Of a stretch of 64,000 bases of DNA, positions 54,710 to 63,237 are shown piece after piece (position 1 is the stretch's first letter; every line of letters begins with the position of its first letter). Both the position numbers and the translations under genes were made by a program. The stretch is from Sapientia aquatica (GTDB lineage Bacteria > Pseudomonadota > Gammaproteobacteria > Burkholderiales > Burkholderiaceae_D): contig NZ_SMYL01000001.1 in NCBI RefSeq assembly GCF_004358105.1, positions 806,001 to 870,000 on the forward strand, read 5' to 3'. The notes beneath the pieces were generated by a model that saw only the letters and a list, made by a program, of their open reading frames with translations, ran no database searches and was not told the DNA's origin.

Positions 54710-54799
54710 GTTACCTCCGATAAGACTGTCGAAATTACCTAGCTCTGAATTGATTATAGTGACGATTTCTAAACAGGCTAGGCATTTCCATCGGAAAAC

Positions 54800-56170
54800 T
54801 TATTTTATTACGTGGTAGCACGGCACATACTGAGTTCCCGGCAGTTTCATGCGCTGCTGCTGAACAAAAGAACTTAGCAAAGAATCAATGGAAACCATCA
54901 AATCCGTCTCGCCAGTTATCTCGAAATAGCCAAACTGCTGCACCGCTTGGATCCCCGCCGCTTTGACATTTCCCGCCACAATTCCCGAAAACGCGCGCCG
55001 TAAATTGGCTGCCAGCAGGTAGGCCTCTTGGTTTTTGTGCAATTGCAACTGGCGCATATTTTGGTGATTGGGAATAAATGGCTGCTGGAATTCGGTTGGA
55101 ATACGCAGCGACCAATTAAAGTAATACGCATCCGATGTTGATTTGCGGAAGGCACGCACCTCGGTAATGCCGGCATTCACACGTTGAGCAACCAACTCGG
55201 GGTTATCAATGATGATTTGGTAGCGCGCTTGCGCTTTCGCGCCCAAGGTGCCGCCAATAAATTGGTCGATTTGCTTGAAATAGTCGGCAGCGCTAGACGG
55301 TCCGGTGAAGATTAAGGGAAATGGAATATCGGCGTTGTCTGGGTGCAATAAAATTCCCAGCACGTAGAGGATTTCTTCGGCCGTACCTGCGCCGCCCGGA
55401 AAGACGATGATGGCGTGTCCAAGCCGGACAAAGGCTTCCAAGCGCTTTTCAATATCGGGCAATATAACCAGCTCATTGACAATCGCATTAGGCGCTTCGG
55501 CGGCAATAATTCCCGGCTCAGTAATACCTAAATACAAGCCAGTCGAGCTGCGTTGCTTCGCGTGACCAATTGTCGCGCCCTTCATTGGGCCTTTCATCGC
55601 GCCAGGGCCGCAACCGGTGCCAATATTCAATCCGCGCAGACCTAGCTGATAACCGACGTGTTTGGTGTAATCGTATTCATTGCCGGAGATGGAATGACCG
55701 CCCCAGCACACCACCAAATTGGGATTTATCGAAGGTTGCAACAAGTTGGCGTTGCGTAAGATATGAAATACCGCATCGGTAATCCCTTGGGATGTCGTGA
55801 CGTCAAATTGAGGATTGCCTTCGATTTCGCTATTCAAGAAGATAATGTCGCGCAGCACAGCAAACACGTGCTCTTGAATGCCTTTGATCATCACTCCATC
55901 AACAAAGGCGCTCGCTGGCGCATTCTTGATGTCGAGCTTAATTCCGCGCTCACGATGAATAATGCTAATGGCAAACGACGGATACCGCGCAAGTAATTCT
56001 TTGCCATCGTCGAGTGCGTTTCCGCTATTTAACACCGCCAAGGCACAGTGGCGGAAGATGGTATACAAACCGCCATGACTGGTATCGAGTAGTTTGTTGA
56101 TTTCTGCTTTGGAGAGAACGTCTAAGCGACCTTCGGGAGAAATTTGGGTATCCATTACCGGATAATCCAT
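54800..56170 (-). CDS. ppnN: Pyrimidine/purine nucleotide 5'-monophosphate nucleosidase PpnN
   Basis: A 456-residue YgdH-type enzyme that hydrolyses nucleoside monophosphates to ribose 5-phosphate and base and, in E. coli, responds to (p)ppGpp. The central LOG-like Rossmann domain has VVCWGGHSIS, GTGCGPGAMKGPMKGATIGHAKQR (core GCGPGAMKGPMKGA) and the FPGGAGTAEEILY motif. AGAGG precedes the ATG. The length matches the family (454). It follows the TauE/SafE-like gene on the same strand with no shared operon evidence beyond orientation. Confidence 0.93.
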   Translation of the reverse strand: MDYPVMDTQISPEGRLDVLSKAEINKLLDTSHGGLYTIFRHCALAVLNSGNALDDGKELLARYPSFAISIIHRERGIKLDIKNAPASAFVDGVMIKGIQEHVFAVLRDIIFLNSEIEGNPQFDVTTSQGITDAVFHILRNANLLQPSINPNLVVCWGGHSISGNEYDYTKHVGYQLGLRGLNIGTGCGPGAMKGPMKGATIGHAKQRSSTGLYLGITEPGIIAAEAPNAIVNELVILPDIEKRLEAFVRLGHAIIVFPGGAGTAEEILYVLGILLHPDNADIPFPLIFTGPSSAADYFKQIDQFIGGTLGAKAQARYQIIIDNPELVAQRVNAGITEVRAFRKSTSDAYYFNWSLRIPTEFQQPFIPNHQNMRQLQLHKNQEAYLLAANLRRAFSGIVAGNVKAAGIQAVQQFGYFEITGETDLMVSIDSLLSSFVQQQRMKLPGTQYVPCYHVIK

Positions 56171-56244
56171 GTTGACCTCTTTTTTAAATTGAAATGAAAC
56201 AAGTTTAGGAAGTTCTCGTTTCAGTGTAATTCAATTTAAAAAAA

Positions 56245-57003
56245 TCAACACCACCAACCTGCATTATGGTGCTCGTTAGGCAAAAACAAGCCTAATAAGC
56301 CCAAACCAATGAGAATCAGGGCAGCGCCAACCGCCAACCAAACTGGTGGCTTTTTCGCGCCAAAACGTTGAACTAAACCCTGGGTAAATAGCAGATACGG
56401 CAAAGCGCCAAATCCAAAACACAGCATTAAGATCGCGCCCGACCAAGCTGCGCCGCTCACTAAAGCCAATGGCAAAACGCCATACACCAATCCGCAAGGC
56501 AAACAACCCCAGATGATTCCGCGCACGAAATACGAACGCGACAAGCGCACGTTGCTAAAAATTGCAGCAAAGCGACCACTGATTCGCACGCTAAAGATTT
56601 GCCCGAAGCGCCCCAACGATACAAAGTTAGGCACGTATCCCAAGCATTTAAAGCCCAAATAAATCAGGCTTACATTTCCAATAAAAAACAGAATGGATTG
56701 AACAGGAATAACCGGCTTGAGCAACAATCCAGCCGCACCCAATGCGCCAACCAATGCGCCCGCGAGCGCGTAAGTCAGTAACCGTCCTGCATGCAATAAG
56801 CCAATATTTCTCCAAACCTGCGACTTGGTCGTACTGGCTTCTTGGGCATGGATAGGGATAATTTTCGACCCTGCGATAATGGCAGCTTTTGACTTAGACG
56901 AATTTGACAGCATCGCAGCGATCCCGCCGCACATGCCTATGCAATGGCTTCCGCCGGCCACTCCAGCAAGTAAGGCTGTGAGCAAGAGCGATTGATTCAG
57001 CAT
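56245..57003 (-). CDS. TauE/SafE-family membrane protein near the cbb3 cluster
   Basis: A 252-residue inner membrane protein with about six membrane segments. The first segment contains HCIGMCGG (about 19-26), a metal-binding-like motif shared with the heavy-metal/UreH-DsbD-like branch called TauE/SafE; IIWGCLPCGLVYGVLPLAL with CLPCG is a second Cys pair. A homologue occupies this place at the end of ccoGHIS clusters in many proteobacteria and is thought to help oxidase assembly, perhaps by copper handling. The role here is inferred from context. Confidence 0.8.
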   Translation of the reverse strand: MLNQSLLLTALLAGVAGGSHCIGMCGGIAAMLSNSSKSKAAIIAGSKIIPIHAQEASTTKSQVWRNIGLLHAGRLLTYALAGALVGALGAAGLLLKPVIPVQSILFFIGNVSLIYLGFKCLGYVPNFVSLGRFGQIFSVRISGRFAAIFSNVRLSRSYFVRGIIWGCLPCGLVYGVLPLALVSGAAWSGAILMLCFGFGALPYLLFTQGLVQRFGAKKPPVWLAVGAALILIGLGLLGLFLPNEHHNAGWWC

Positions 57004-57025
57004 TGAGTTGGACGAGAAATGTTAA

Positions 57026-57045
57026 AAGCCGGCGTTAACCGGCTT
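57026..57045 (-). terminator. Hairpin upstream of the TauE/SafE-like gene
   Basis: On the minus strand AAGCCGG, a 6-base loop and CCGGCTT run into TTAAC. It lies between the small membrane gene's stop and the TauE start, 23 bases before the latter; the T-run is short, so it may be a weak terminator or attenuator. Confidence 0.45.
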
Positions 57046-57076
57046 AGGCATCGCTGCGGTAAAAAGTCAAAAGGGT

Positions 57077-57328
57077 TCAACGCGGCTTGGTCAAAAGGAT
57101 TGCAGTAATGGTGCTGGCAACGCAGCCCAAAAACCAGAATAGCAGGAAACCAACGGTATAAGTTGCATCAACCCCAAGGTCAAAGCGCTCATCGAAACCA
57201 AGCAAATCGGACGGGTCGATAATACTAAACACCACACCACTGCTAACGCAGGCCATTAAGAAAGCGGGCCATAAAATCGATATCACCAAACGGAAGGTCG
57301 TGATGGATTGCGGCATCTGATATTCCAA
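57077..57328 (-). CDS. Small two-helix membrane protein in the cbb3 cluster
   Basis: An 83-residue protein with two hydrophobic segments (LVISILWPAFLMACVSSGVVFSI and VGFLLFWFLGCVASTITAILL, approximately). I recall similar proteins beside cco genes in other Burkholderiales but know no function. The TTG at 57328 is preferred as start: AAGGAG lies seven bases before it, whereas the ATG at 57316 is 19 bases from that site. A perfect AT-rich inverted repeat lies just upstream at 57381-57402. Confidence 0.6.
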   Translation of the reverse strand: MEYQMPQSITTFRLVISILWPAFLMACVSSGVVFSIIDPSDLLGFDERFDLGVDATYTVGFLLFWFLGCVASTITAILLTKPR

Positions 57329-57380
57329 AGCAGAACTCCTTAATTGACTGATAGCAATTCGTAATAATAAACAATAGCGC

Positions 57381-57402
57381 TTAATTTAACACCTTAAATT
57401 AA
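57381..57402. repeat. Perfect inverted repeat behind ccoH
   Basis: TTAATTTAA (57381-57389) and TTAAATTAA (57394-57402) with four bases between them, ending four bases before the ccoH stop. It is AT-only and lacks a T-tract, so a protein site or mRNA end structure is more likely than a terminator. Confidence 0.4.
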
Positions 57403-57406
57403 CACC

Positions 57407-57934
57407 TCAATTAACCGCCCTAATTTGCAAATCGGAATCTGCTGGATGATGCCAATCACTGGTCAACCGCCAACCGGTTGCTTCCAATTTCAAATGCATC
57501 AACGAGGCTTTCGTCTCAGATAGCTTACCTTGGTAGATGCCGGGTGTCACTTGGCGCAAGGGCAGACGGTGGGTAGTCTCAACCAAGTCATGCGCGTCAG
57601 ATGTGGCGACACTCAGTAAAATGGTATCGGGTAGTTGACCTTGGCCTTGCAGTCGCAATTCGAGTTGACCATCTGCTTGTAGGTGCAAGTTAGCTTCTAG
57701 TTTTAGCGCCCGCGCTTTGGCGTCACGAACCAAATCGGTGTTAATCATTAAGCCTTGTTTGTAATAATCTTCTGTGACGACTTTATCTGCACCACTGAAG
57801 GCTAAATAACCAGTGAACAAACTAGCGCAAACCACACATAATGGGCCGCCAATGACTAGCAACAGCCAAGGTTCTTTTTTCCAGTTATCTCTTTTTTGCA
57901 GGGTAGGCAAAACATCCATCATTATCTCTTTCAT
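57407..57934 (-). CDS. ccoH: FixH/CcoH family cbb3 assembly protein
   Basis: A 175-residue membrane protein. One N-terminal membrane helix (PWLLLVIGGPLCVVCASLFTGYLAF) is followed by TEDYYKQGLMIN and a periplasmic beta domain (LELRLQGQGQLPDTILLSV, LKLEATGWRLTSDWHHP in part), the usual CcoH arrangement. It is needed for cbb3 oxidase stability in known systems. The start may be the ATG at 57934 or the adjacent pair at 57922/57919. It lies 8 bases after ccoG. Confidence 0.85.
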   Translation of the reverse strand: MKEIMMDVLPTLQKRDNWKKEPWLLLVIGGPLCVVCASLFTGYLAFSGADKVVTEDYYKQGLMINTDLVRDAKARALKLEANLHLQADGQLELRLQGQGQLPDTILLSVATSDAHDLVETTHRLPLRQVTPGIYQGKLSETKASLMHLKLEATGWRLTSDWHHPADSDLQIRAVN

Positions 57935-57942
57935 TGATTACA

Positions 57943-59379
57943 TTAGCGTGGCACTAAAAACACGGCTTTTTCGGTGACAGATACATTCGGATTTTTAGCA
58001 TCTTTAATAATGAAGCGAATTTTATTCGATCCTTTTTCGGCGCTTCCATAAGGAATTTGCACTCGGACGGGGAACGCCCTATTGCTCGCACCTGGAATCT
58101 CAATCGTGTGCTCGGTTAAGATTTCGGCACCGGGAATGCCAGCAACTTCCACGGAATAAGTATTGCTTTGTTCGAGCGCATTCATGATTTGCAATTTATA
58201 GACATTGTCGATTGCTCCGGTTTCGGTTACGCGTGGCATGCCGCGATCACGGATGACGTTGACTTTTAGCGGCACGCGATTAGCCAAGGTGATCGCTGCG
58301 ACTAAAATAATCGTCCACAAGATGCCGGTATAGACCAAGGTTCGCGGTCTAAATACCCGCTTCCACATCTGGGCTTTGGTGAGACCATTTTCTAGCGCGT
58401 GCTCGGTGTTGTAGCTGATCAGGCCACGCTCATAGCCCATTTTATCCATGATGTCATTGCAACCATCGATACAGGCGGTGCAACCGGTGCACTCATATTG
58501 CAAGCCATTACGAATATCAATACCGGTGGGACAGACTTGCACGCAAATACCACAATCGATGCAAGCGCCTAAGCCAAGTTCTTTATGATCCGCATTTTTA
58601 CTTCGGGAACCACGTGGTTCGCCGCGCGCGACATTGTAAGTAACGGTTAAGGTGTCTTTATCAAACATCGCGCTTTGGAAGCGGGCGTAAGGACACATGT
58701 ATTTACACACTTGTTCGCGCATCCACCCCGCATTACCGTAGGTTGCGAAGCCATAAAAGAATATCCAGAAGGTTTCCCAAGGGCCTAATGTCCAGGCCAA
58801 TACTTCCGCCGATAAATGATGGATGGGCGTGAAATAGCCGACAAAGGTGAAACCCGTCCACAATGCGATCGCTAGCCACAGTCCATGCTTAATTAATTTA
58901 AGCGAGATTTTTTTGGCGGAAATAGCACCATTATCAAGACGAATACGAGCATTGCGGTCTCCTTCGACCTTACGCTCAACCCACATGAAAATTTCGGTGT
59001 AGACAGTTTGCGGACAAGCGTAGCCACAAAATAAGCGCCCCGCTACTGTCGTAAATAGGAATAAGGATAATGCGGAAATCACCAGCAAGACGGTCAAATA
59101 AATGAAATCTTGCGGCCAGATGACCAGACCAAAAATATAGAATTTACGTGCGGTCAGATCAAATAAAATCGCTTGGCGATCATTCCAATTCAACCAAGCG
59201 CCGCCGTAAAAAATTAGTTGGGTGAACCAAACTAGAACCCAACGCCATTTAGAAAACCATCCGTGGGTGATACGTGGATAAATTTTTTCGTGAACCTCAA
59301 ACAGAGTTTGCTCGCCATATTGCGAAGTTGTCGCGGCAAACTCTTCCTTGGTGTATTGCTTAATTGGCGTTGGTTCCAT
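57943..59379 (-). CDS. ccoG: Cytochrome c oxidase accessory protein CcoG
   Basis: A 478-residue inner membrane iron-sulfur protein (FixG/RdxA), which reduces copper(II) for cbb3 assembly in known cases. Membrane helices near residues 40-60, 85-105 and 160-200 are followed by CGYACPQTVY, then ferredoxin motifs CIDCGICVQVCPTG and CTGCTACIDGCN, and a C-terminal Ig-like domain (FPVRVQIPYGS). It follows ccoP by 15 bases. Confidence 0.93.
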   Translation of the reverse strand: MEPTPIKQYTKEEFAATTSQYGEQTLFEVHEKIYPRITHGWFSKWRWVLVWFTQLIFYGGAWLNWNDRQAILFDLTARKFYIFGLVIWPQDFIYLTVLLVISALSLFLFTTVAGRLFCGYACPQTVYTEIFMWVERKVEGDRNARIRLDNGAISAKKISLKLIKHGLWLAIALWTGFTFVGYFTPIHHLSAEVLAWTLGPWETFWIFFYGFATYGNAGWMREQVCKYMCPYARFQSAMFDKDTLTVTYNVARGEPRGSRSKNADHKELGLGACIDCGICVQVCPTGIDIRNGLQYECTGCTACIDGCNDIMDKMGYERGLISYNTEHALENGLTKAQMWKRVFRPRTLVYTGILWTIILVAAITLANRVPLKVNVIRDRGMPRVTETGAIDNVYKLQIMNALEQSNTYSVEVAGIPGAEILTEHTIEIPGASNRAFPVRVQIPYGSAEKGSNKIRFIIKDAKNPNVSVTEKAVFLVPR

Positions 59380-59394
59380 TTCTACCCTAGTTAC

Positions 59395-60345
59395 TTACTG
59401 CTTTTGTTTCTCAATCGCTTCTAAACCGCTAGCATTCGACAGGCTCCAAACATAGGCAGTTAGAAGATGAATCTTGGCGTCACTGAGTAAATCTTTATGC
59501 GCTGGCATGTGGTTGTTATGACCCAAATTAATGCCTTCCATGATGGTATTAATGTCGCCACCATAAAGCCATGTTTTATCAGTCAAGTTTGGTGCGCCTA
59601 AAGCTTGGTTACCCTTACCATCCGCACCATGACAAGCCGCGCAAGCCACAAACTTGGATTTGCCGAATGCTGCTTTAATTGGATCATGGGCAGAGCCAGA
59701 TAAACTTAACACATAGTTAGCCACATTCCGCACATCATCATCGGTTCCCACCACTGCAGCCATTGGCGGCATAACACCGTTGCGGCCTTCGCGAATTGTG
59801 GTCTCGATTGTTTGAGGATCACCACCATAGAGCCAATCGTGATCGGTTAAGTTTGGAAAGCCTTTGCTACCTTGCGCGTCGGAGCCATGGCACTGTGCAC
59901 AGGTATTCAAAAATAGGCGTTCACCGATTGCGCGCGCTGCAGGGTCTTTGGCAACATCTTCAATTTTCATGGCCAAATACTTATTAAATAAGGGACCATA
60001 TTGCGCCTCGCCGTCTTTGACCTCTTTTTCATAGGCGCCGACTTCGCTCCAGCCCAAAGTACCTTTGAAACTTCCCAAGCCTGGGTACAAAACGAGATAA
60101 CCCAAGCCAAATACGACGGTGATATAAAACAACCACATCCACCAACGCGGCAAAGGATTATTCGCCTCTTCTAAATCACCATCCCAAACGTGACCTGTTG
60201 TACCGACTGGTTGCGGCTTGCCATCCGCATCCAATGGAACAGTAATTTTCGATTGGGACCACAATAGAACGGCACATCCTAAAATACTAATGATGACGAG
60301 GATGCCGATCCAGATGCCCCACCATTCGTTAAAAAAATCAGCCAT
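59395..60345 (-). CDS. ccoP: cbb3 oxidase diheme subunit CcoP
   Basis: A 316-residue membrane-anchored cytochrome. Two hydrophobic segments near the N-terminus (about 10-30 and 68-86) precede two cytochrome c domains with CAQCHG (about 148) and CAACHG (about 235), the covalent heme sites. It passes electrons from periplasmic cytochromes to the ccoO/ccoN core. It starts two bases after the ccoQ stop. Confidence 0.94.
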   Translation of the reverse strand: MADFFNEWWGIWIGILVIISILGCAVLLWSQSKITVPLDADGKPQPVGTTGHVWDGDLEEANNPLPRWWMWLFYITVVFGLGYLVLYPGLGSFKGTLGWSEVGAYEKEVKDGEAQYGPLFNKYLAMKIEDVAKDPAARAIGERLFLNTCAQCHGSDAQGSKGFPNLTDHDWLYGGDPQTIETTIREGRNGVMPPMAAVVGTDDDVRNVANYVLSLSGSAHDPIKAAFGKSKFVACAACHGADGKGNQALGAPNLTDKTWLYGGDINTIMEGINLGHNNHMPAHKDLLSDAKIHLLTAYVWSLSNASGLEAIEKQKQ

Positions 60346-60347
60346 GA

Positions 60348-60497
60348 TTAGTCTTTTCCATTATCGTTATCAATCAGGGAGCGTCCAATGGCTTCAAACT
60401 TGGCTTTGTTGCGAGTGCTAAAAGCCCAGTAAAGAATACCAATAAAGACAACCAAACTCAGGACAGTAAAAATACTGCTTAATAGCGAGAAGTCCAT
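60348..60497 (-). CDS. ccoQ: cbb3 oxidase small subunit CcoQ
   Basis: A 49-residue protein with one membrane helix (IFTVLSLVVFIGILYWAFS) and the typical charged tail starting RNKAKFEAIGRS. It stabilises the oxidase in known systems. AAGGA lies six bases before the ATG. The gene sits tightly between ccoO and ccoP, the canonical NOQP order. Confidence 0.88.
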   Translation of the reverse strand: MDFSLLSSIFTVLSLVVFIGILYWAFSTRNKAKFEAIGRSLIDNDNGKD

Positions 60498-60510
60498 GTG
60501 AGTTCCTTTC

Positions 60511-61134
60511 TTAATTTCTATTTTTAATCGCTGTGCCTAACACTTGCAAATAGGCGATTAATGCATCCAATTCCGTCTTATCTTTAAGCTGTTCTGGTGC
60601 ACCCTGAACATCTGCTTCGGTGTACGGAACACCCAGTGTTTGCATGGCGCGCAGTTTTGGCTGGATTTCGGATGGATCTAATTTGTTTTTCGCTAACCAA
60701 GCGTAGGCTGGCATATTCGATTCCGGCACAACGTCACGCGGATTGTTCAAATGAATCCGATGCCAATCGTCGCTATATCGTCCACCCACCCGCGCTAAAT
60801 CTGGGCCAGTACGCTTACTACCCCATTGGAATGGGTGGTCATAAACAGACTCACCAGCCACCGAATAGTGACCGTAACGCTCGGTTTCAGCACGGAAAGG
60901 GCGAATCATTTGTGAATGGCAGCCGTAGCAGCCTTCTTTCAAATAAATATCGCGGCCAGTTAATTGCAGCGCGGTATAGGGTTTTAAGCCGGTGACCGCT
61001 TCCGTTGTGGATTTTTGGAAAAACAACGGAACGATCTCAACCAAACCACCGACGCTGACCACCAAGATAACCATTACCAGCAGCAAACCAACGTGGCGCT
61101 CGATAAGATCATGACTAAATTTGCTAATACTCAT
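60511..61134 (-). CDS. ccoO: cbb3 oxidase monoheme subunit CcoO
   Basis: A 207-residue cytochrome c subunit. The N-terminal membrane anchor ([25 protein letters not shown], about 15-39) precedes the heme site [13 protein letters not shown] and the distinctive [31 protein letters not shown] (core [11 protein letters not shown]) and axial-ligand segment [10 protein letters not shown]. It follows ccoN by 18 bases. Confidence 0.95.
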   Translation of the reverse strand: MSISKFSHDLIERHVGLLLVMVILVVSVGGLVEIVPLFFQKSTTEAVTGLKPYTALQLTGRDIYLKEGCYGCHSQMIRPFRAETERYGHYSVAGESVYDHPFQWGSKRTGPDLARVGGRYSDDWHRIHLNNPRDVVPESNMPAYAWLAKNKLDPSEIQPKLRAMQTLGVPYTEADVQGAPEQLKDKTELDALIAYLQVLGTAIKNRN

Positions 61135-61152
61135 TCAATTTCTCCCGATGGT

Positions 61153-62586
61153 TTAAGCGTGTGCCAAGGCTGGCGCTGGAATGACTGGATTGACTGCTTC
61201 ACCACCAATCGCCGTTTTTGCCACGTTATATGCCATCACAAACATACCTGAGATGTACAACAGACCGCCTGCAACACGAATGATGTAGTAAGGGTAAGTT
61301 GCTTTGACGCCTTCGATAAATGTGTACATCAACGTACCGTCTTCATTCACACTACGCCACATAATTCCTTGCATCACACCGGCAATCCACATCGCGGAGA
61401 TGTACAACACCACGCCAATAGTCGCTGTCCAGAAATGCACTTCGATCAACTTCACGCTGTACATCTGAGTCTTACCAAACAAGCGTGGAATCATGTAGTA
61501 CAAGCTGCCGATGGTGATAAATCCAACCCAACCTAACGCGCCCGAGTGAACGTGACCAATACCCCAATCTGTGTAATGCGATAACGCGTTGACTGTTTTA
61601 ATCGCCATCATCGGGCCTTCAAATGTCGCCATACCGTAGAAGGATAAGGAAACGATTAAGAAGCGCAGAATTGGATCGGAACGCAACTTACTCCAAGCAC
61701 CAGACAACGTCATAATCCCGTTAATCATGCCGCCCCAAGAAGGTGCCAATAAAATCAGTGAGAACACCATACCGAGCGATTGCACCCAATCTGGCAAAGC
61801 GGTGTATTGCAAATGATGCGGACCGGCCCACATGTAGGTGAAAATCAATGCCCAGAAGTGAACAATCGATAAGCGATAAGAATAGATTGGACGTCCGGTT
61901 TGCTTCGGAACGAAGTAATACATCATGCCTAAGAAGCCAGCGGTTAAGAAAAAGCCGACCGCGTTATGCCCATACCACCACTGCACCATCGCGTCTTGCA
62001 CACCGGCATAGACTGAATACGATTTGAGATAGGAAACTGGGAGTGTCATTCCGTTGACCACGTGCAGCAGCGCGACGGCCAAAATAAAACCGCCGTAGAA
62101 CCAGTTCGCAACGTAAATGTGGGTGACTTTACGCTTAGCCAAGGTTCCAAAGAACACCACAGCGTAGGCAATCCAAACAATGGCGATCAGTATAGTAATT
62201 GGCCATTCTAATTCCGCGTATTCTTTACCGCGGGTATAACCCAAAGGTAGGGTCAGAACAGCGCCAACGATCACGGCTTGCCAGCCCCAAAAGGTGAAAG
62301 CAGCTAGGCGATCTGAGAATAGGCGCACATTACAGGTACGCTGAACAACGTAGTAAGAAGTTGCCATCAAAGCGCAACCGCCGAAGGCGAAAATGACTGC
62401 ATTGGTATGCAGTGGACGAATTCGTCCGTACGTCAGCCAAGGTATGCCGAGGTTGAGTTCTGGCCATGCTAATTGCGCGGCAATGACTACGCCGACTAGC
62501 ATCCCAATCACACCCCAGACAACGGACATAATGGCAAATTGCCGTACCACACGGTAGTTATAAGTAGTTTCTATATTTTGGCTCAT
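61153..62586 (-). CDS. ccoN: cbb3 oxidase catalytic subunit CcoN
   Basis: A 477-residue heme-copper oxidase subunit I with about twelve membrane segments. Heme and CuB ligand regions are visible: [42 protein letters not shown] and [16 protein letters not shown]. It reduces oxygen to water at low oxygen tension and pumps protons. It heads the ccoNOQPGH transcript; an ANR/FNR box lies 58 bases upstream. Confidence 0.96.
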   Translation of the reverse strand: MSQNIETTYNYRVVRQFAIMSVVWGVIGMLVGVVIAAQLAWPELNLGIPWLTYGRIRPLHTNAVIFAFGGCALMATSYYVVQRTCNVRLFSDRLAAFTFWGWQAVIVGAVLTLPLGYTRGKEYAELEWPITILIAIVWIAYAVVFFGTLAKRKVTHIYVANWFYGGFILAVALLHVVNGMTLPVSYLKSYSVYAGVQDAMVQWWYGHNAVGFFLTAGFLGMMYYFVPKQTGRPIYSYRLSIVHFWALIFTYMWAGPHHLQYTALPDWVQSLGMVFSLILLAPSWGGMINGIMTLSGAWSKLRSDPILRFLIVSLSFYGMATFEGPMMAIKTVNALSHYTDWGIGHVHSGALGWVGFITIGSLYYMIPRLFGKTQMYSVKLIEVHFWTATIGVVLYISAMWIAGVMQGIMWRSVNEDGTLMYTFIEGVKATYPYYIIRVAGGLLYISGMFVMAYNVAKTAIGGEAVNPVIPAPALAHA

Positions 62587-62615
62587 GATCTCGCACAGGT
62601 GGGTTAACTGTTGGT

Positions 62616-62621
62616 AGCTTA
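62616..62621 (-). promoter_or_regulatory. -10 element of the ccoN promoter
   Basis: TAAGCT on the minus strand, matching TAnnnT, placed so that the ANR/FNR box centre falls near -41.5, the usual class II activator position. Confidence 0.4.
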
Positions 62622-62643
62622 GACTTAAGTAATCTCAGGCGGA

Positions 62644-62657
62644 TTGACATAAATCAA
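62644..62657 (-). promoter_or_regulatory. ANR/FNR box upstream of ccoN
   Basis: TTGACATAAATCAA read on the plus strand; the consensus TTGAT-N4-ATCAA is matched at nine of ten positions. It predicts anaerobic or microaerobic induction of cbb3 oxidase, as known in pseudomonads and rhizobia. Confidence 0.7.
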
Positions 62658-62963
62658 ACCGATTGGAAACATTACTAATATGAAACACAGAAACAAATTT
62701 GAAGCATCAGCATCTGTGTATAAAAATGTAACTTTATAACTCAAACACTGTGAATTTGCAAAAATCGTAACGAAGACAGAAATTAAATGCACTGAACACA
62801 CTACAAAAACTAGGGAATCCAACTACACACAATTCAAACTGGAGAGGCATTACTTCGGAGAGGGTTTTAGTGTAATCCGAACCAGCGATTCAGAAAACAA
62901 AAATTATGATTTCCACAAAATATAAATAAAGATTTACTGCGCTACGTCATTTGCAGGCCGATC

Positions 62964-62983
62964 TTTACACAATCTTTACACCC
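62964..62983 (+). promoter_or_regulatory. KdpE-like operator
   Basis: TTTACAC (62964-62970), four bases, then TTTACACCC (62975-62983). This resembles the E. coli kdp operator as I recall it, TTTATAC-N4-TTTACACC. A possible -10, TATACA, lies at 62996-63001. KdpD/KdpE genes are not in the window. Confidence 0.5.
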
Positions 62984-63058
62984 ACCCTTCAAACCTATAC
63001 AGCAACTTTACCCAGCTTTCCGTATTGTTCTAGCATCTAACCCCCTGGAGCAGATCGC

Positions 63059-63151
63059 ATGGACACTTATTACCTGGTTGGCATCGTCGCGTTTGCCGCT
63101 ATCACACTTTTGATCGTTAAAGGTTGCAGCCTACTTGGAGGCAAACAATGA
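63059..63151 (+). CDS. 30-residue membrane micropeptide upstream of kdpF
   Basis: A short ORF encoding a single membrane helix (about YLVGIVAFAAITLLIV) followed by a Lys/Cys/Gly tail (KGCSLLGGKQ). GGAG lies eight bases before the ATG, and its TGA overlaps the kdpF start by four bases (ATGA), so translation of the two is likely coupled. It does not look like KdpF, which follows. I think similar short ORFs occur before kdpF in other Burkholderiales, but I know of no function. Confidence 0.6.
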   Translation: MDTYYLVGIVAFAAITLLIVKGCSLLGGKQ

Positions 63152-63237
63152 GTATTTTGCAAATTATCGTCGCAGTGATCGCCGCCCTGCTTTTTGTTTA
63201 TCTGGTTTATGCCTTGTTAAAAGCGGAGACGTTTTAA
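63148..63237 (+). CDS. kdpF: Potassium-transporting ATPase small subunit KdpF
   Basis: A 29-residue single-helix subunit (IVAVIAALLFVYLVYALLKAE, ending ETF) with the typical KdpF pattern LFVYLxYALLKPExF. It stabilises the KdpABC complex in the inner membrane. GGAGG within the upstream ORF serves as its ribosome site, and its TAA overlaps the kdpA ATG by one base. Confidence 0.9.
   Translation: MSILQIIVAVIAALLFVYLVYALLKAETF

Larger units (their letters stand above)
62587..63058. other. Divergent intergenic region between ccoN and the kdp operon
   Basis: This stretch of 472 bases holds the ANR/FNR box and promoter of ccoN on its left and the KdpE-like site and promoter of kdp on its right. 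Bases 62700-62940 are AT-rich with no gene or structure I can support; an open frame on the minus strand at 62625-62822 overlaps the ANR/FNR box and is not credible. Confidence 0.5.

Noticed and set aside
54710-54770. A possible sigma-28 promoter before cheV
   Set aside because: TCAA is followed after 16 bases by TTCGACAG, which matches the flagellar -10 at only four of eight positions; too weak.
62625-62822. A 65-codon minus-strand frame upstream of ccoN
   Set aside because: It covers the ANR/FNR box and ccoN promoter region and has no family resemblance; hydrophobicity reflects AT-rich DNA.
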